A stretch of 64,000 nucleotides of DNA from Mariniblastus sp. (lineage in GTDB: Bacteria; Planctomycetota; Planctomycetia; Pirellulales; Pirellulaceae): contig WTFU01000206.1 in assembly GCA_011523945.1 (NCBI GenBank), positions 16,451 through 80,450 of the forward strand, written 5' to 3'. This document shows, in pieces, positions 17,276 through 25,882 of the stretch. Under the pieces are notes generated by a model. The model had not been told where the DNA came from. It made no database searches and saw only the letters and a list, made by a program, of their open reading frames with translations. Every line of letters begins with the position of its first letter. Position 1 is the first letter of the stretch. Position numbers and translations under genes: made by a program.

Positions 17276-18148
17276 TTGTTACTTAGCATGACCGGCCACG
17301 GACAGGCCTCCGTCCAGAATGATCACGTTCGCGTTGTAGCCGAACTCAAAACCGTCAACAATCGTTTTTTAAAAACGTCAATCAATTGTGATCTCGACGC
17401 TGCTCATCAAGCAAAATTGGAAGCGTTGGTTAAGCAGCATATTCATCGAGGCAGCGTCAATCTGCGGATTAATTCACAGATTCTCAGCGGAGAATCAAAT
17501 TATCAACTGAACGCCGAAGTCATTCGTGCTTACTGGCTTCAGCTTTCCGAAATTGCCGGTTCCACTCAGGCAATTAACGTTGAATCAATTTTGAAATTGC
17601 CGGGTGTTGTCGCAGACAATGTTAGCAACGACGACCAAAATGAGCGAGTCTGGCCAGCGGTAGAGCAGGCTACGCGAGAAGCGCTCGTGCAATTGAACAA
17701 AATGCGCGAACTCGAAGGCTCCGTGATGCAAAAAGATATGATTTCTAATTGCGAAATCATTTCAACCAATCTGGAATCCATTAAATCACTAGCCCCCCGG
17801 GTGATCACGCATTATTCGAAACGAATGACCGAGCGAATCAACAGCCTGCTTGAGTCCCACGATACATCAATCGATGCAACAGACATCGTCAAAGAGGTTG
17901 GGGTTTTTGCGGAAAAGTGTGACATCTCAGAAGAAACCGTTCGACTTGGATGCCATATCGAGCAATTCAATAAACTAATTCAAGAGGATTCGAGCAACGG
18001 CAAGAAACTCGACTTCCTGGTTCAGGAAATGCTGAGGGAAACGAACACAATTGGCTCCAAAGCGAATGATGTGGAAATCGCGAACCACGTCGTGGAGATC
18101 AAGACATGCATCGAGCGAATTCGAGAAATGGTTCAAAATGTCGAGTAG
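17276..18148 (+). CDS. yicC: YicC-family endoribonuclease
   Basis: A 290-residue member of the YicC/YloC family, described as a stress-linked endoribonuclease. The N-terminus LLSMTGHG and EVKT-like AELKTVNNRFLKTSIN match the family, as does the C-terminal DUF1732 region with GKKLDFLVQEMLRETNTIGSKAND near residues 240-263, its best-conserved block. The start is TTG, supported by GGGAG six bases upstream and by the fixed distance to SMTG. Its end overlaps the likely gmk start by 11 bases, implying translational coupling in the operon yicC-gmk-rpoZ, an order conserved in many bacteria. Confidence 0.93.
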   Translation: MLLSMTGHGQASVQNDHVRVVAELKTVNNRFLKTSINCDLDAAHQAKLEALVKQHIHRGSVNLRINSQILSGESNYQLNAEVIRAYWLQLSEIAGSTQAINVESILKLPGVVADNVSNDDQNERVWPAVEQATREALVQLNKMRELEGSVMQKDMISNCEIISTNLESIKSLAPRVITHYSKRMTERINSLLESHDTSIDATDIVKEVGVFAEKCDISEETVRLGCHIEQFNKLIQEDSSNGKKLDFLVQEMLRETNTIGSKANDVEIANHVVEIKTCIERIREMVQNVE

Positions 18149-18764
18149 TACCATGTCACAACAGCCCTCAAATAACCAGCGGTCCACCGATGCCAAACCT
18201 GGAAAATTAATCATCATTTCCGGACCCTCCGGCGTCGGAAAGACCACCGTTCTGAAGAGCTTATTCCAAACTTGCGAATTGCCCTTGGAAGCGAGCATCT
18301 CGGCAACGACGCGTCCCCGACGATCCGGGGAAACCGAGGGAGTAAGCTACTATTACCTGTCGCCCGAACAATTTGAAGAACATCGAAAAAACGGGGATTT
18401 CCTCGAATGTTGCGAGGTTTTCGGCTACGGACACTGGTACGGAACACTCGAAGCACCCGTTACCACTGGCCTTCAAGCCGGAAAATGGGTAATCTTAGAG
18501 GTTGACGTCGAAGGTGCTGCCAAGGTCTTGAAACACCATCCCGACGCAATCACAATCTTCATTCACCCAGGCAGTTTGGAAGAACTCGAACAACGACTGC
18601 GTGGCCGGGGAACAGAATCCGAAGAGGTTCTGCAAAAACGACTCGCCGTTGCCAAACGGGAACTCGACGCGTCATCCTCATATCAACACATCGTTACCAA
18701 CCAATCGGTCGAACAGACCGTCAACGACATTTGTAGGTTGTTGCAACAAGCGGAGAAAAACTGA
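18138..18764 (+). CDS. gmk: Guanylate kinase
   Basis: Converts GMP to GDP with ATP. The P-loop IISGPSGVGKTTVLK lies near residues 25-39, followed by SATTRPRRSGETEGVSYYY, the GMP-binding segment, and FLECCEVFGYGHWYGT. WVILEVDVEGAAKV holds the conserved D-V-x-G element. Length without the leader is near the usual 200 residues. The ATG at 18138 overlaps the yicC stop; an ATG at 18153 is an alternative that removes five residues. A longer frame from 18051 lies inside yicC and is not credible. It ends directly against the rpoZ ATG. Confidence 0.96.
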   Translation: MSSSTMSQQPSNNQRSTDAKPGKLIIISGPSGVGKTTVLKSLFQTCELPLEASISATTRPRRSGETEGVSYYYLSPEQFEEHRKNGDFLECCEVFGYGHWYGTLEAPVTTGLQAGKWVILEVDVEGAAKVLKHHPDAITIFIHPGSLEELEQRLRGRGTESEEVLQKRLAVAKRELDASSSYQHIVTNQSVEQTVNDICRLLQQAEKN

Positions 18765-19025
18765 ATGTACGACGCACTAAAAGAAGAAGAAATCGTCCGC
18801 AAAGTCGGCGGTCGTTTCAAACTATCAACATTGATTCAGAAACGAATGGTACAACTCAATCAAGGGTCTCGGCCTTTAGTTGAAACAAAATCGCAAGATA
18901 AAATGGCGATCGTGCTTGAGGAAATTCTCCAGGATAAAATCTACCTGGACACTACCGATAATCTTCGCAGTACGGCATCGCCCGATGTACCAGACATGCC
19001 TGAATTGGATCTGGACGATCTGTAA
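18765..19025 (+). CDS. rpoZ: RNA polymerase omega subunit
   Basis: Small subunit (86 residues) that helps the beta-prime subunit fold and join the RNA polymerase core. The sequence [19 protein letters not shown], the GSRPLVE element and a C-terminal helix with [14 protein letters not shown] match the family. Its ATG begins on the base after the gmk stop codon, and a GGAG nine bases upstream lies inside gmk, so the two are surely co-translated. The acidic tail after residue 62 is ordinary. Confidence 0.93.
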   Translation: MYDALKEEEIVRKVGGRFKLSTLIQKRMVQLNQGSRPLVETKSQDKMAIVLEEILQDKIYLDTTDNLRSTASPDVPDMPELDLDDL

Positions 19026-19150
19026 ACCGCCGAAGACAGACAACTGCCCGTTTTCGGTGAGTGATTGATGCCCAGCCCCAAGGTTGCTTGAATTGCAATA
19101 TACTCGAGCAACCGCCCGGGCAAACAAGCGCAAACAAAAAGGGTCAACCT

Positions 19151-19684
19151 ATGGCCGAAAAAGAAATCATCATCGCTGTCTCCGGCGGGGTTGCAGCGTT
19201 CAAGGCCGCCGCACTCGTGAGTCAATTAGCGCAGCAGGGACATTGCGTCAAAGTCGTCATGACACAATCGGCCCAAGCGTTTGTTGGGAAGGCGACGTTT
19301 GCGGCGCTCACGGGAAATCCAGTCGCCTCTGAAATCTTCGATAGTCGGTTTCCGTTGGGCGCTCACATTGAATTAGCGCGGTCCGCCGACCTCCTGTGCG
19401 TGGCTCCAGCGACTGCGAACTTCATGGCAAAAGCGGCAACCGGGATCGCTGATGATTTATTAAGCACACTTTATCTTTGCTTCACTGGGCCGGTACTCGT
19501 TGCACCCGCGATGAATTGTGAAATGTGGGATAAACCGCCGGTTCAGCGAAACTATCAGCAGTTAGCCCAGGATGGCGTCCAATTCATTGATCCGCAAGAA
19601 GGCTGGCTGAGTTGCCGCACCCGAGGAATTGGCCGAATGGCATCACCCGAATCAATTGCTGACGCCATCAACGACCGTCTTTAA
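19151..19684 (+). CDS. coaC: Phosphopantothenoylcysteine decarboxylase
   Basis: FMN-dependent decarboxylase that makes 4'-phosphopantetheine in coenzyme A synthesis. The 177 residues carry the flavoprotein start IIIAVSGGVAAFKAA, the catalytic histidine in GAHIELARSAD, the VAPATANFMAKAATGIADD block, the APAMNCEMW motif (PxMNxxMW) and the reductive cysteine in SCRTRGIGRM. Only the decarboxylase half of the usual CoaBC fusion is present; the ligase is the next gene, 71 bases on. The ATG at 19151 begins the conserved core; a longer frame from 19061 adds 30 residues with no support. Confidence 0.94.
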   Translation: MAEKEIIIAVSGGVAAFKAAALVSQLAQQGHCVKVVMTQSAQAFVGKATFAALTGNPVASEIFDSRFPLGAHIELARSADLLCVAPATANFMAKAATGIADDLLSTLYLCFTGPVLVAPAMNCEMWDKPPVQRNYQQLAQDGVQFIDPQEGWLSCRTRGIGRMASPESIADAINDRL

Positions 19685-19755
19685 TCCCTCCAGACACCCA
19701 ACCCGATGGTGGCTCCTGTTTCGAGTCTCCAAGAACAAATTGAACAGTAGTTTTC

Positions 19756-20391
19756 ATGGCCCGAATCCTCATCACCTCTGGACCAACTCGACAGTACATC
19801 GACCCCGTCAGATACATCAGCAATGCGTCGAGCGGACGCATGGGCTGCTGCTTGGTTGAGGCAGCAATCGAGGCGGGGCACGAGGTCGTTTTAGTCAGTG
19901 GCCCCGTCGAGATTCAATATCCCCCGGCAGCAGAATTGTTTTCGGTCCTGACCACGGAAGACATGCTCGACGCCGCCACAAAATTATTTGCCGACTGCGA
20001 CGGCATGATTGGCGTCGCCGCTCCATGCGATTACAAGCCGATTGAAGTTGCCGACCATAAAATCCGCAAAACGGGCGAGGCGCTCGAGCTAAAACTGATT
20101 GAAACTCCGGATGTAGTTGCCTCACTCGGTGCTAACAAGGAATCACACCAATGGACAGTCGGATTTGCCCTCGAAACGGAAGATGCTCGCTTTCGAGCGA
20201 TTACAAAACTGCAAAAAAAGAATTGCGATCTTGTCGTTCTCAACGGGCCTGCTGCGATCAATGCCGTTGACAACGAAGTTGAAATCATTGATTCCGAAGG
20301 AACGGTCATCAAATCGATAAAAGGCCCGAAGGCAACCATCGCAAGCCAGATTCTCGCTGTCATAGAGCAGCAATTAATCCTTAGCCATTAA
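19756..20391 (+). CDS. coaB: Phosphopantothenate-cysteine ligase
   Basis: Joins cysteine to 4'-phosphopantothenate, the step before the CoaC reaction. The 211 residues match the C-terminal half of fused CoaBC: ITSGPTRQYIDPVRYISNAS with SSGRMG, GHEVVLVSGP, the AAPCDYKP and HKIRKTGE elements, and VGFALETED. It is a free-standing protein, so CoaB and CoaC must associate in trans or act separately. It is the last gene of the run that starts at tpiA. A terminator for the opposite-strand gene lies just after it. Confidence 0.93.
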   Translation: MARILITSGPTRQYIDPVRYISNASSGRMGCCLVEAAIEAGHEVVLVSGPVEIQYPPAAELFSVLTTEDMLDAATKLFADCDGMIGVAAPCDYKPIEVADHKIRKTGEALELKLIETPDVVASLGANKESHQWTVGFALETEDARFRAITKLQKKNCDLVVLNGPAAINAVDNEVEIIDSEGTVIKSIKGPKATIASQILAVIEQQLILSH

Positions 20392-20400
20392 ACCCAGGCC

Positions 20401-20422
20401 AAAAAAAGACCCCAATGGGGTC
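20401..20422 (-). terminator. Rho-independent terminator for the minus-strand gene at 20448
   Basis: On the minus strand GACCCC-ATT-GGGGTC (20408-20422) is followed by TTTTTTT (20407-20401). The six-base GC-rich stem and T-run are textbook. On the plus strand the stem has only TCTC after it, so it may work weakly for coaB too. Confidence 0.85.
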
Positions 20423-20447
20423 TCTCAATTCTTACTAACTTGCCGGC

Positions 20448-20723
20448 CTAAACTTCACCCATTCCATCCGTCTTCCAGGGGAAGTCGTTGGGGAAATCAC
20501 CAAAGGTATTGAGTTCCATGAACATCAATACAGTCGCTGCTGAAACACATAAAAGTGCGACCAGCAACATCGCGTCAAAAACCGTCAGCTTACTGAGAAA
20601 TGACTTTCTCTCTTCGCCATCCTGATCGGTTTCCTCTGAGGTCAATCCGACGTCCTCAGATTCGGAAGTCTCGAGATCAAGATCGCTTACCAGTTCTTCG
20701 TTTTCTTGGGGTATATCAGACAT
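20448..20723 (-). CDS. Small acidic single-pass membrane protein, function unknown
   Basis: 91 residues: an acidic, Glu/Asp/Ser-rich N-terminal half, one membrane helix (about residues 49-70, AMLLVALLCVSAATVLMFM) and a short tail ending in FPWKTDGMGEV. It is the last gene of a three-gene minus-strand group and has its own terminator. It resembles the middle gene in layout (acidic cytoplasmic part, then a helix). I know no family for it. Confidence 0.7.
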   Translation of the reverse strand: MSDIPQENEELVSDLDLETSESEDVGLTSEETDQDGEERKSFLSKLTVFDAMLLVALLCVSAATVLMFMELNTFGDFPNDFPWKTDGMGEV

Positions 20724-20735
20724 AACCAGCTCGAA

Positions 20736-20945
20736 CTATTTAGAGAATTCATTCGCGTTGACCGAAAACAAGATCGCAGCAACCACAAGGAAAATGAAGG
20801 ACAAGATCAACATCAATGAATAGATATTGAAGCTCTGCTTTCGATAAGAAGGAGTCGAAACGACAGGTTCGTTCGAAACAAAACCATCTTGCCCGTCTTG
20901 CGGTGCCTCAAGCTCGTCACCGAAATCAGAATTTACTAGTGACAT
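20736..20945 (-). CDS. Small single-pass membrane protein, function unknown
   Basis: 69 residues from the ATG at 20945: an acidic N-terminus (MSLVNSDFGDELEAPQDG), then a membrane helix (about residues 45-64, LMLILSFIFLVVAAILF). It overlaps the end of the upstream coiled-coil gene by 20 bases and lies 12 bases before the next gene, so the three are surely one operon. A longer frame to 21062 lies entirely within the upstream gene and is unlikely. Confidence 0.65.
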   Translation of the reverse strand: MSLVNSDFGDELEAPQDGQDGFVSNEPVVSTPSYRKQSFNIYSLMLILSFIFLVVAAILFSVNANEFSK

Positions 20946-21750
20946 GATCGCCCTCCCGGACCGTATCCAGGTTGAAATCAGGGTTGATTCTAACCGCAGC
21001 CAAATCTGTCTCCGTCTTGATAACGGTTCCTTTTCCAACGAATCGATCTTTGCGATAGACATCTAATTCATGTCCAACGCGAAGACCATCATCAGTACCA
21101 AGACTGATTGCGAACAATCCGTCTGACGAAGTCTTGACAACCAAACCGTCAAGTTTCGGCACGATGTGATCGGTCAGTGAGTTCATGGTCAAACCATTTC
21201 GGTCTAGAACTTTCTTCGACTTAGCAAGGTTCGCAGCCAAATCCATTTCTTTCTTCGTCAACAACTCAATTTGGTTTTTCAACTCAAATGACTGATTTGT
21301 TAGGTTACGAACTAGCGCGAACTGCGTCGCAATGTCGTCAACGAGTTTCTTATTGTTTGCCCTTAGGTCAGCAACTTCGATATCCTGATCGGAAATTCGC
21401 TTTTGAGCGTCTTCAAGTTCGTCCAACTGTTTCTGGCTCTGCTCTTCAACAATTCGGAGCTCAGACTCTTTTGAATCTTTCAAGTCCGACAGAACTTTCA
21501 ACTGCGACTCGAGTTGTGCAAGCTGCATGGCTCGGCTTGCTCGCTCAGCAGCCAACAATTTCTCTTTGTCGCTGGTACTCGATTTCGCTTCGACCAACGC
21601 ATTCTTGTAATTCGCAGCTTCACTGTTTTTCTCAACAGCAATCGCTTTCCAGTTTCGGTGAGTTGCACCCACCATCAGAGCAATTACTAAAAAGCAAATA
21701 CTCATGAAGAAAATCAAAAGCGTAAATATTTTGCCCATCAAGTTCATCAA
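20926..21750 (-). CDS. Membrane-anchored coiled-coil protein, function unknown
   Basis: 274 residues: an N-terminal membrane helix (about residues 7-27, FTLLIFFMSICFLVIALMV), a long periplasmic coiled coil of heptads (about residues 40-185, for example SQLKVLSDLKDSKESELRIV), and a small beta-rich C-terminal domain (residues 195-274) with ISLGTDDGLRVGHELDVYR and VGKGTVIKTE. That last domain has the look of the beta domains found in MreC-like or adaptor-type envelope proteins, but I cannot assign it. It leads the operon with two small membrane proteins; they may form one envelope complex. Confidence 0.75.
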   Translation of the reverse strand: MMNLMGKIFTLLIFFMSICFLVIALMVGATHRNWKAIAVEKNSEAANYKNALVEAKSSTSDKEKLLAAERASRAMQLAQLESQLKVLSDLKDSKESELRIVEEQSQKQLDELEDAQKRISDQDIEVADLRANNKKLVDDIATQFALVRNLTNQSFELKNQIELLTKKEMDLAANLAKSKKVLDRNGLTMNSLTDHIVPKLDGLVVKTSSDGLFAISLGTDDGLRVGHELDVYRKDRFVGKGTVIKTETDLAAVRINPDFNLDTVREGDHVTSKF

Positions 21751-22253
21751 GACACCTCGTTGTGGCCTTAAAGTTGACCAAATTGGAAAGGACTAGCTGA
21801 CTCTTCAACTCAACCCAAATTAAAATGCGAGTCTGCAGTTCACTGTAAAATACACCGAAAGCAACCAAAGCAACTCTCGCTGTAAGTCAACCTGGCACGC
21901 AAAACAGCGAGCTGTCGACTCATAAAAGTATACTTCCATGAGTTTTAGCGTGCCAATTCTTTTGTTGAAATATCGACAATTCTTACGAATTCCAGCATGC
22001 TGCGCTCACACTTGTACCATCGACCATCCAAGACACATGGTTTGCCGAAACCGACGCTTTGAGCCAAATTTGAGGGAGTCCCACCCCACTGAGCGGATTC
22101 GCAGGACTATCTTACTTGACCGTCAAAATCGGTTTTATCTGGCAATCGTCATATTTGATTGCCCGGCTTCGATTATTCCAGCGGAGATCCGCCAGCATCG
22201 CATCGGTTCTCCTCGCTTACACCCGTTCTACAGCCATGTTTGCTGAGCGAATC
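21751..22253. other. Intergenic region between pyrB and the coiled-coil operon
   Basis: This 503-base spacer lies between two minus-strand units, so it should hold the 3' end of the pyrB transcript and the promoter of the coiled-coil operon. An inverted repeat ACTCAT (21918-21923) and ATGAGT (21938-21943) surrounds the palindrome AAGTATACTT. The open frame 21938-22246 is Arg/His/Cys-rich and does not look like a protein. Confidence 0.4.
21918..21943. repeat. Nested inverted repeat upstream of the coiled-coil operon
   Basis: The outer arms ACTCAT/ATGAGT enclose the ten-base palindrome AAGTATACTT (21926-21935). TTTT follows on the plus side. It lies about 170 bases ahead of the operon start and could be an operator; a terminator role is less likely because no plus-strand gene precedes it. 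Confidence 0.35.
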
Positions 22254-23450
22254 TCAATTTGGCGATCGGAAGACATCAGAGAATGCAAAGAACAGGGAAT
22301 CCGCAGCGTCAAACAAATGAACCAGCAACGCAGCTCTCGCCCACATACCGTTTCGAGCCTGGCGGAAGTACATCGCCCGCGGATCGGAATCGATACTTGT
22401 CGGAATCTCACCAACGACGCTGTCTCGAGGGAAGGGGTGGAGGATGGGGGCATAAGACTTCAGCACACCAACCCGTTCAGGTGAAAGTAAAAACGGATTG
22501 AGATCAATCTCGGCAATTTCCTGTTCAGTATCCTTTGAATTGTGCTCGCGTTGAATTCGTGTCATATAAAGACAGTCAGTCTGTCCAAGAATGCTTTCCC
22601 CGTTAACCTCCGAATCTAAACTGTTGACTTCATAAAAATCAACGCCGGTCATTTTTAGCCGCTGCCTAAGTTCTTCATCCATAACCAAAACATCATGCTC
22701 TGGCGACACAAATATCATTCGCACTCCCTCATATTGGGAAAGCACAGTCGCCAGTGATCTTACGGTGCGGCCACGCCCAATGTCTCCACAAAAGGTATAG
22801 GTTTTCTGACTTGGTCCGCAGGTCAGTGATGGAAACGAACGTCGCAACTCATTCAATCGGGACGGCCGGCTTTCCGAGTTTTCATCGAAATCAAATGTAC
22901 GAACAATGGTATACATATCTAGGAGCGCTTGAGTCGGATGCTCATCGCTCCCGGCACCGGCATTGACAATCGGAACCGACCGCCGCTCTTGCCGTTCTAA
23001 GTCGCTCATCAAATATGCACAACACTCAGCAAAGTTGCTGATTTGGGATCGCATAATGATCACATCAAAGTAACTGCTAAACATTCGAATCGAGTCCATT
23101 CTCGATTCCCGTTTTACTTCGGATGACGTTTTGGGGTCCCGGACTTCATTGCACGAGAGGCCTAAAATTTGGCAAGCTGCCATAAAGGAGAGGAACGTGC
23201 GCGTCGACGGCTGCGTGAAATAAAGCATTGCTCTTTTATGAGCCAGTAAATCGCGCAACCGACGATTTCCCTCGGGATTACGACTAAGTCGGCGAATGAG
23301 ATCGGCCGAGCGACAGAGTTTTTCCAATAATTCGGGAGTAAGTTGCGAGGCCGCAATTAAATGCTTCAGGCGTCCGTGTCGCTGAAACTCAAGATTCTTT
23401 TCCTGCACGGAGCGGGACAGCAATGACTCAAATTCAGAAAATTCCTGCAT
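22254..23450 (-). CDS. pyrB: Aspartate carbamoyltransferase-like protein
   Basis: Carbamoyltransferase expected to make carbamoyl-aspartate in pyrimidine synthesis. Catalytic elements are present: PSTRT at residues 81-85 (carbamoyl phosphate), SSEVKRES near 109-116 with the 80s-loop lysine, IIMR at 131-134, HPTQALLD at 171-178, GDIGRGRTV near 222-230, LYMTRIQ, and HPFPRD in place of the usual HPLPR. The C-terminal YFRQARNGMWARAALL is typical. At 398 residues it is longer than the usual 310, with a leader of about 45 residues and an insertion near 185-215. STRTFLSF replaces the common STRTRLSF. No pyrI or pyrC lies nearby. I take it as ATCase; a carbamoyltransferase of another acceptor is possible. 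Confidence 0.85.
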   Translation of the reverse strand: MQEFSEFESLLSRSVQEKNLEFQRHGRLKHLIAASQLTPELLEKLCRSADLIRRLSRNPEGNRRLRDLLAHKRAMLYFTQPSTRTFLSFMAACQILGLSCNEVRDPKTSSEVKRESRMDSIRMFSSYFDVIIMRSQISNFAECCAYLMSDLERQERRSVPIVNAGAGSDEHPTQALLDMYTIVRTFDFDENSESRPSRLNELRRSFPSLTCGPSQKTYTFCGDIGRGRTVRSLATVLSQYEGVRMIFVSPEHDVLVMDEELRQRLKMTGVDFYEVNSLDSEVNGESILGQTDCLYMTRIQREHNSKDTEQEIAEIDLNPFLLSPERVGVLKSYAPILHPFPRDSVVGEIPTSIDSDPRAMYFRQARNGMWARAALLVHLFDAADSLFFAFSDVFRSPN

Positions 23451-23591
23451 GTTATCTCATCAATAAAGAGACTGTTCACTTGTTGAAATGGTATCTTTTT
23501 TTCAAAAATATGAAACCGCCGCCCCGCCAAAGTCTTTCGAAAGAATCGAATTAGGTAACTTAAAAACGACTTGGCAGACTTGGAATCAAAT

Positions 23592-23622
23592 AAAAAAAGC
23601 GACGTGCCATTGGACAGGTCGC
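23592..23622 (-). terminator. Rho-independent terminator for the processing protease gene
   Basis: On the minus strand GCGAC (23622-23618) pairs with GTCGC (23603-23599) around a 14-base loop, followed by TTTTTTT. It lies about 70 bases after the stop codon of the protease gene. Confidence 0.7.
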
Positions 23623-23690
23623 TTAAAGCGGGTTCATTAAAAACAGGGGATTTTATTACTCGAATGATCAGCCAACTGGTTCGCAGTGTT

Positions 23691-25400
23691 TTAACCGCCC
23701 ACCGATAAAACTTGAGATTGTAAAGCGGCATTTCGGTCCACCATTTTCTGCTGGGCTGTTTTAATGCCCACCCGAAGACCGGTATCTTCTTGCGTTCCGA
23801 TTGTCTCACCGGGTTTCAAAACATCCTGAATTACAATATCAGCCTTCACACCCACACGACTAATCGCCTGACCGGTTGGAGAATAGAACTTGGCCGTCGT
23901 CAATCGAACACCTCCACCCGAAACGTTTAACGGGAAGATTCCCTGAACGCTTCCTTTGCCGTAGCTCTGGTTGCCCACAATGGTTCCGCGCTTATTATCA
24001 CGAATTGCTGCGGCAAAAATCTCGCTGGCACTTGCGGAATTTTCATCAACAAGGACGACCAGAGGCACGTCCCACGTTCCTGGAAGATTGGCTTTGTGAA
24101 CAAAATCTTCCATCGGATTCCTGCCCTTCGTTGAGACAATCACCCCTTTTCGTACAAACCGGTCCGCAACCTCAACGGACGCCGAAAGCAAACCACCTGG
24201 ATTCCCCCGCACATCCACGATCAAGGATCGCATGCCCTGAGCGTGAAGTTTCCACAATGCCGCATCAAAATCAGCGGCGGTGGTCTTCTGGAAATTGGTT
24301 AATTTGATATAGCCTACGCCCGATGCCTCATCGACAAGGCCCACCTGATCGACGCTTGGAATATCAACTCTTCTTCGCTCAAGGCGTAATGTCTGTATTC
24401 CGTTGCCACGATCAATGCTGATTAATATGAAAGACCCCTCCAGACCACGCATCATATCTGCCGCACGGTTGCTTCCGATGTCAGAAACTTTTTGATTGTC
24501 GACCGCAACAATTCGGTCACCTTCGACAATCCCACCTATGCCTGCGGGCCCTTTGGAGATGACACTTACGATCTCCAGGTGATCGGCCTGTGTCCGCAAC
24601 TCAACACCAAGTCCTACAAAATTACCTTCAATTTGGGACATCGTTTCACTGAACTGGTTGCTCGACATGAATGCTGAATACGGATCCAGCGCCGAAATGG
24701 CACCGCACACAAATTCGTACATGACGGACTGAGAACTCATGCCACATTGCCTATTTAGAAATACAGCAGTTTCTCTGGCAACAGCAAATGCGTCGTTTCT
24801 GGTTCGCACAGCCACGTTACTCAACCGCTTTTCAGCCTGCAAATAGACCTCTAACGCTGCCTCCTTCGAAATCGTCGGAAGATTAATTTTGCGAAATCCA
24901 TCAGACTGCATCGCCACCTTTAAACTCGTCAATCCATAATTAACGATATTCGCCCAATTCGGTTCATCCACATAGTAAGACTGGATTTTCAACAGCACTT
25001 CTGCGTACACATTCATTGAAGTGTTCGCATCGGTCGACGTAATCGTTTTAATGAAACTGGTATCAGCGTAACGCCGGTCTAAATCAAAATGAATCCTCGC
25101 AAAAGCCCGTTTGAGTTGAAGGGTTCGATCATCAGGATTTGCCTTGAGGGCGTTCTGATAAAGAGCAAGTGCCTCTCCCCACTGCCTCTGGCTTTCAAAA
25201 ATCTCTCCCTGCTGCTGTACAGAATTGCTTACGCTGGATGCTCCCGCAGAATCAACGACCGATGTATTCGGTTGCGGGGAAGACTGAGCCGGCAGACCTT
25301 GTGACAGCAATGCACTCCAAAGGAATACAGCCAAAACAGTACAAGGCAACTTAAATCTCTCGAGCAAGCGCGCTCGATTAGCCAGTAACAAATAATCCAT
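23691..25400 (-). CDS. S41 C-terminal processing peptidase with PDZ domain
   Basis: Periplasmic serine protease of the CtpA/Prc type, which trims or degrades proteins from their C-termini. From the ATG at 25400 it has an N-terminal hydrophobic segment (about residues 18-36, LPCTVLAVFLWSALL) that ends in a likely signal cleavage at LPAQ. A short TPR-like stretch follows (GEALALYQNALKANPDDRTL near residue 75). A PDZ domain lies near 245-330 (GLGVELRTQADHLEIVSVI, then GIVEGDRIVAV). The catalytic core holds DVRGNPGGLL, the serine in ENSASASEIFAAAI near 456 and the lysine in SYGKGSVQG near 480. A 42-residue longer frame has no support. It is a single gene with its own terminator. Confidence 0.92.
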   Translation of the reverse strand: MDYLLLANRARLLERFKLPCTVLAVFLWSALLSQGLPAQSSPQPNTSVVDSAGASSVSNSVQQQGEIFESQRQWGEALALYQNALKANPDDRTLQLKRAFARIHFDLDRRYADTSFIKTITSTDANTSMNVYAEVLLKIQSYYVDEPNWANIVNYGLTSLKVAMQSDGFRKINLPTISKEAALEVYLQAEKRLSNVAVRTRNDAFAVARETAVFLNRQCGMSSQSVMYEFVCGAISALDPYSAFMSSNQFSETMSQIEGNFVGLGVELRTQADHLEIVSVISKGPAGIGGIVEGDRIVAVDNQKVSDIGSNRAADMMRGLEGSFILISIDRGNGIQTLRLERRRVDIPSVDQVGLVDEASGVGYIKLTNFQKTTAADFDAALWKLHAQGMRSLIVDVRGNPGGLLSASVEVADRFVRKGVIVSTKGRNPMEDFVHKANLPGTWDVPLVVLVDENSASASEIFAAAIRDNKRGTIVGNQSYGKGSVQGIFPLNVSGGGVRLTTAKFYSPTGQAISRVGVKADIVIQDVLKPGETIGTQEDTGLRVGIKTAQQKMVDRNAALQSQVLSVGG

Positions 25401-25572
25401 TCTCAATTGCCATCCTTCGAAGGTAACCCGGATCGCTCTGCTTGCTACTTTTATTTGGGAGCGAAGCAAACAGAGTTCTGAGTCAAACCAGAAAACGGCC
25501 AAAGCGAGTGTCCAACAATGGAACAAAAATCGACTACAAAAATGGCCGTTAAAAAATAGACCACGGTTGTCC

Positions 25573-25600
25573 GTTGGTCAAAAAATTTGAACCAACTTTT
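25573..25600 (+). repeat. Strong inverted repeat upstream of the processing protease
   Basis: GTTGGTCAAA (25573-25582) pairs with TTTG-ACCAAC (25586-25596, one bulged A) around a three-base loop, and TTTT follows on the plus side. It looks like a terminator on the plus strand, yet no plus-strand gene precedes it; it may instead be an operator of the protease gene or the end of an unannotated RNA. Confidence 0.45.
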
Positions 25601-25803
25601 ACCCGCGCAGTCCGCAATATCCATGTAGGTTAAGAAAAGCGTTACGATGACAACGGTCTGTCAAAATGAGACGCTTGTATTGAGTTGCGGTTCATCCCTG
25701 TCACAACGCTTACGAAGCCTGTTCGCAGGTGGTTCAAAAATGTGATTCAAAATATCCGCCTGCAGAAAAGTCGTTTCTGAAATTCCCAAAAAGGTGCTTG
25801 CTA

Positions 25804-25821
25804 GTAGCATGTAAATGCTAC
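25804..25821. repeat. Small perfect hairpin, GTAGCAT/ATGCTAC
   Basis: A seven-base stem GTAGCAT/ATGCTAC with a GTAA tetraloop (GNRA type). It lies just beyond the terminator at 25854-25882, so it would be outside that transcript. Its role is unknown. Confidence 0.4.
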
Positions 25822-25853
25822 ACACCATCAATTCTCTACGACCTTTTAGCGCA

Positions 25854-25882
25854 TAAAAAAACGCCCCGTCAGCGAGGGGCGT
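25854..25882 (-). terminator. Rho-independent terminator for the gene at 25938
   Basis: On the minus strand ACGCCCC-TCGCTGAC-GGGGCGT (25882-25861) is followed by TTTTTTT. The stem is long and GC-rich and sits about 60 bases after the stop codon. Confidence 0.88.

Noticed and set aside
21938..22246. Open frame between pyrB and the coiled-coil operon
   Set aside because: Rich in Arg, His and Cys in a pattern typical of random frames.
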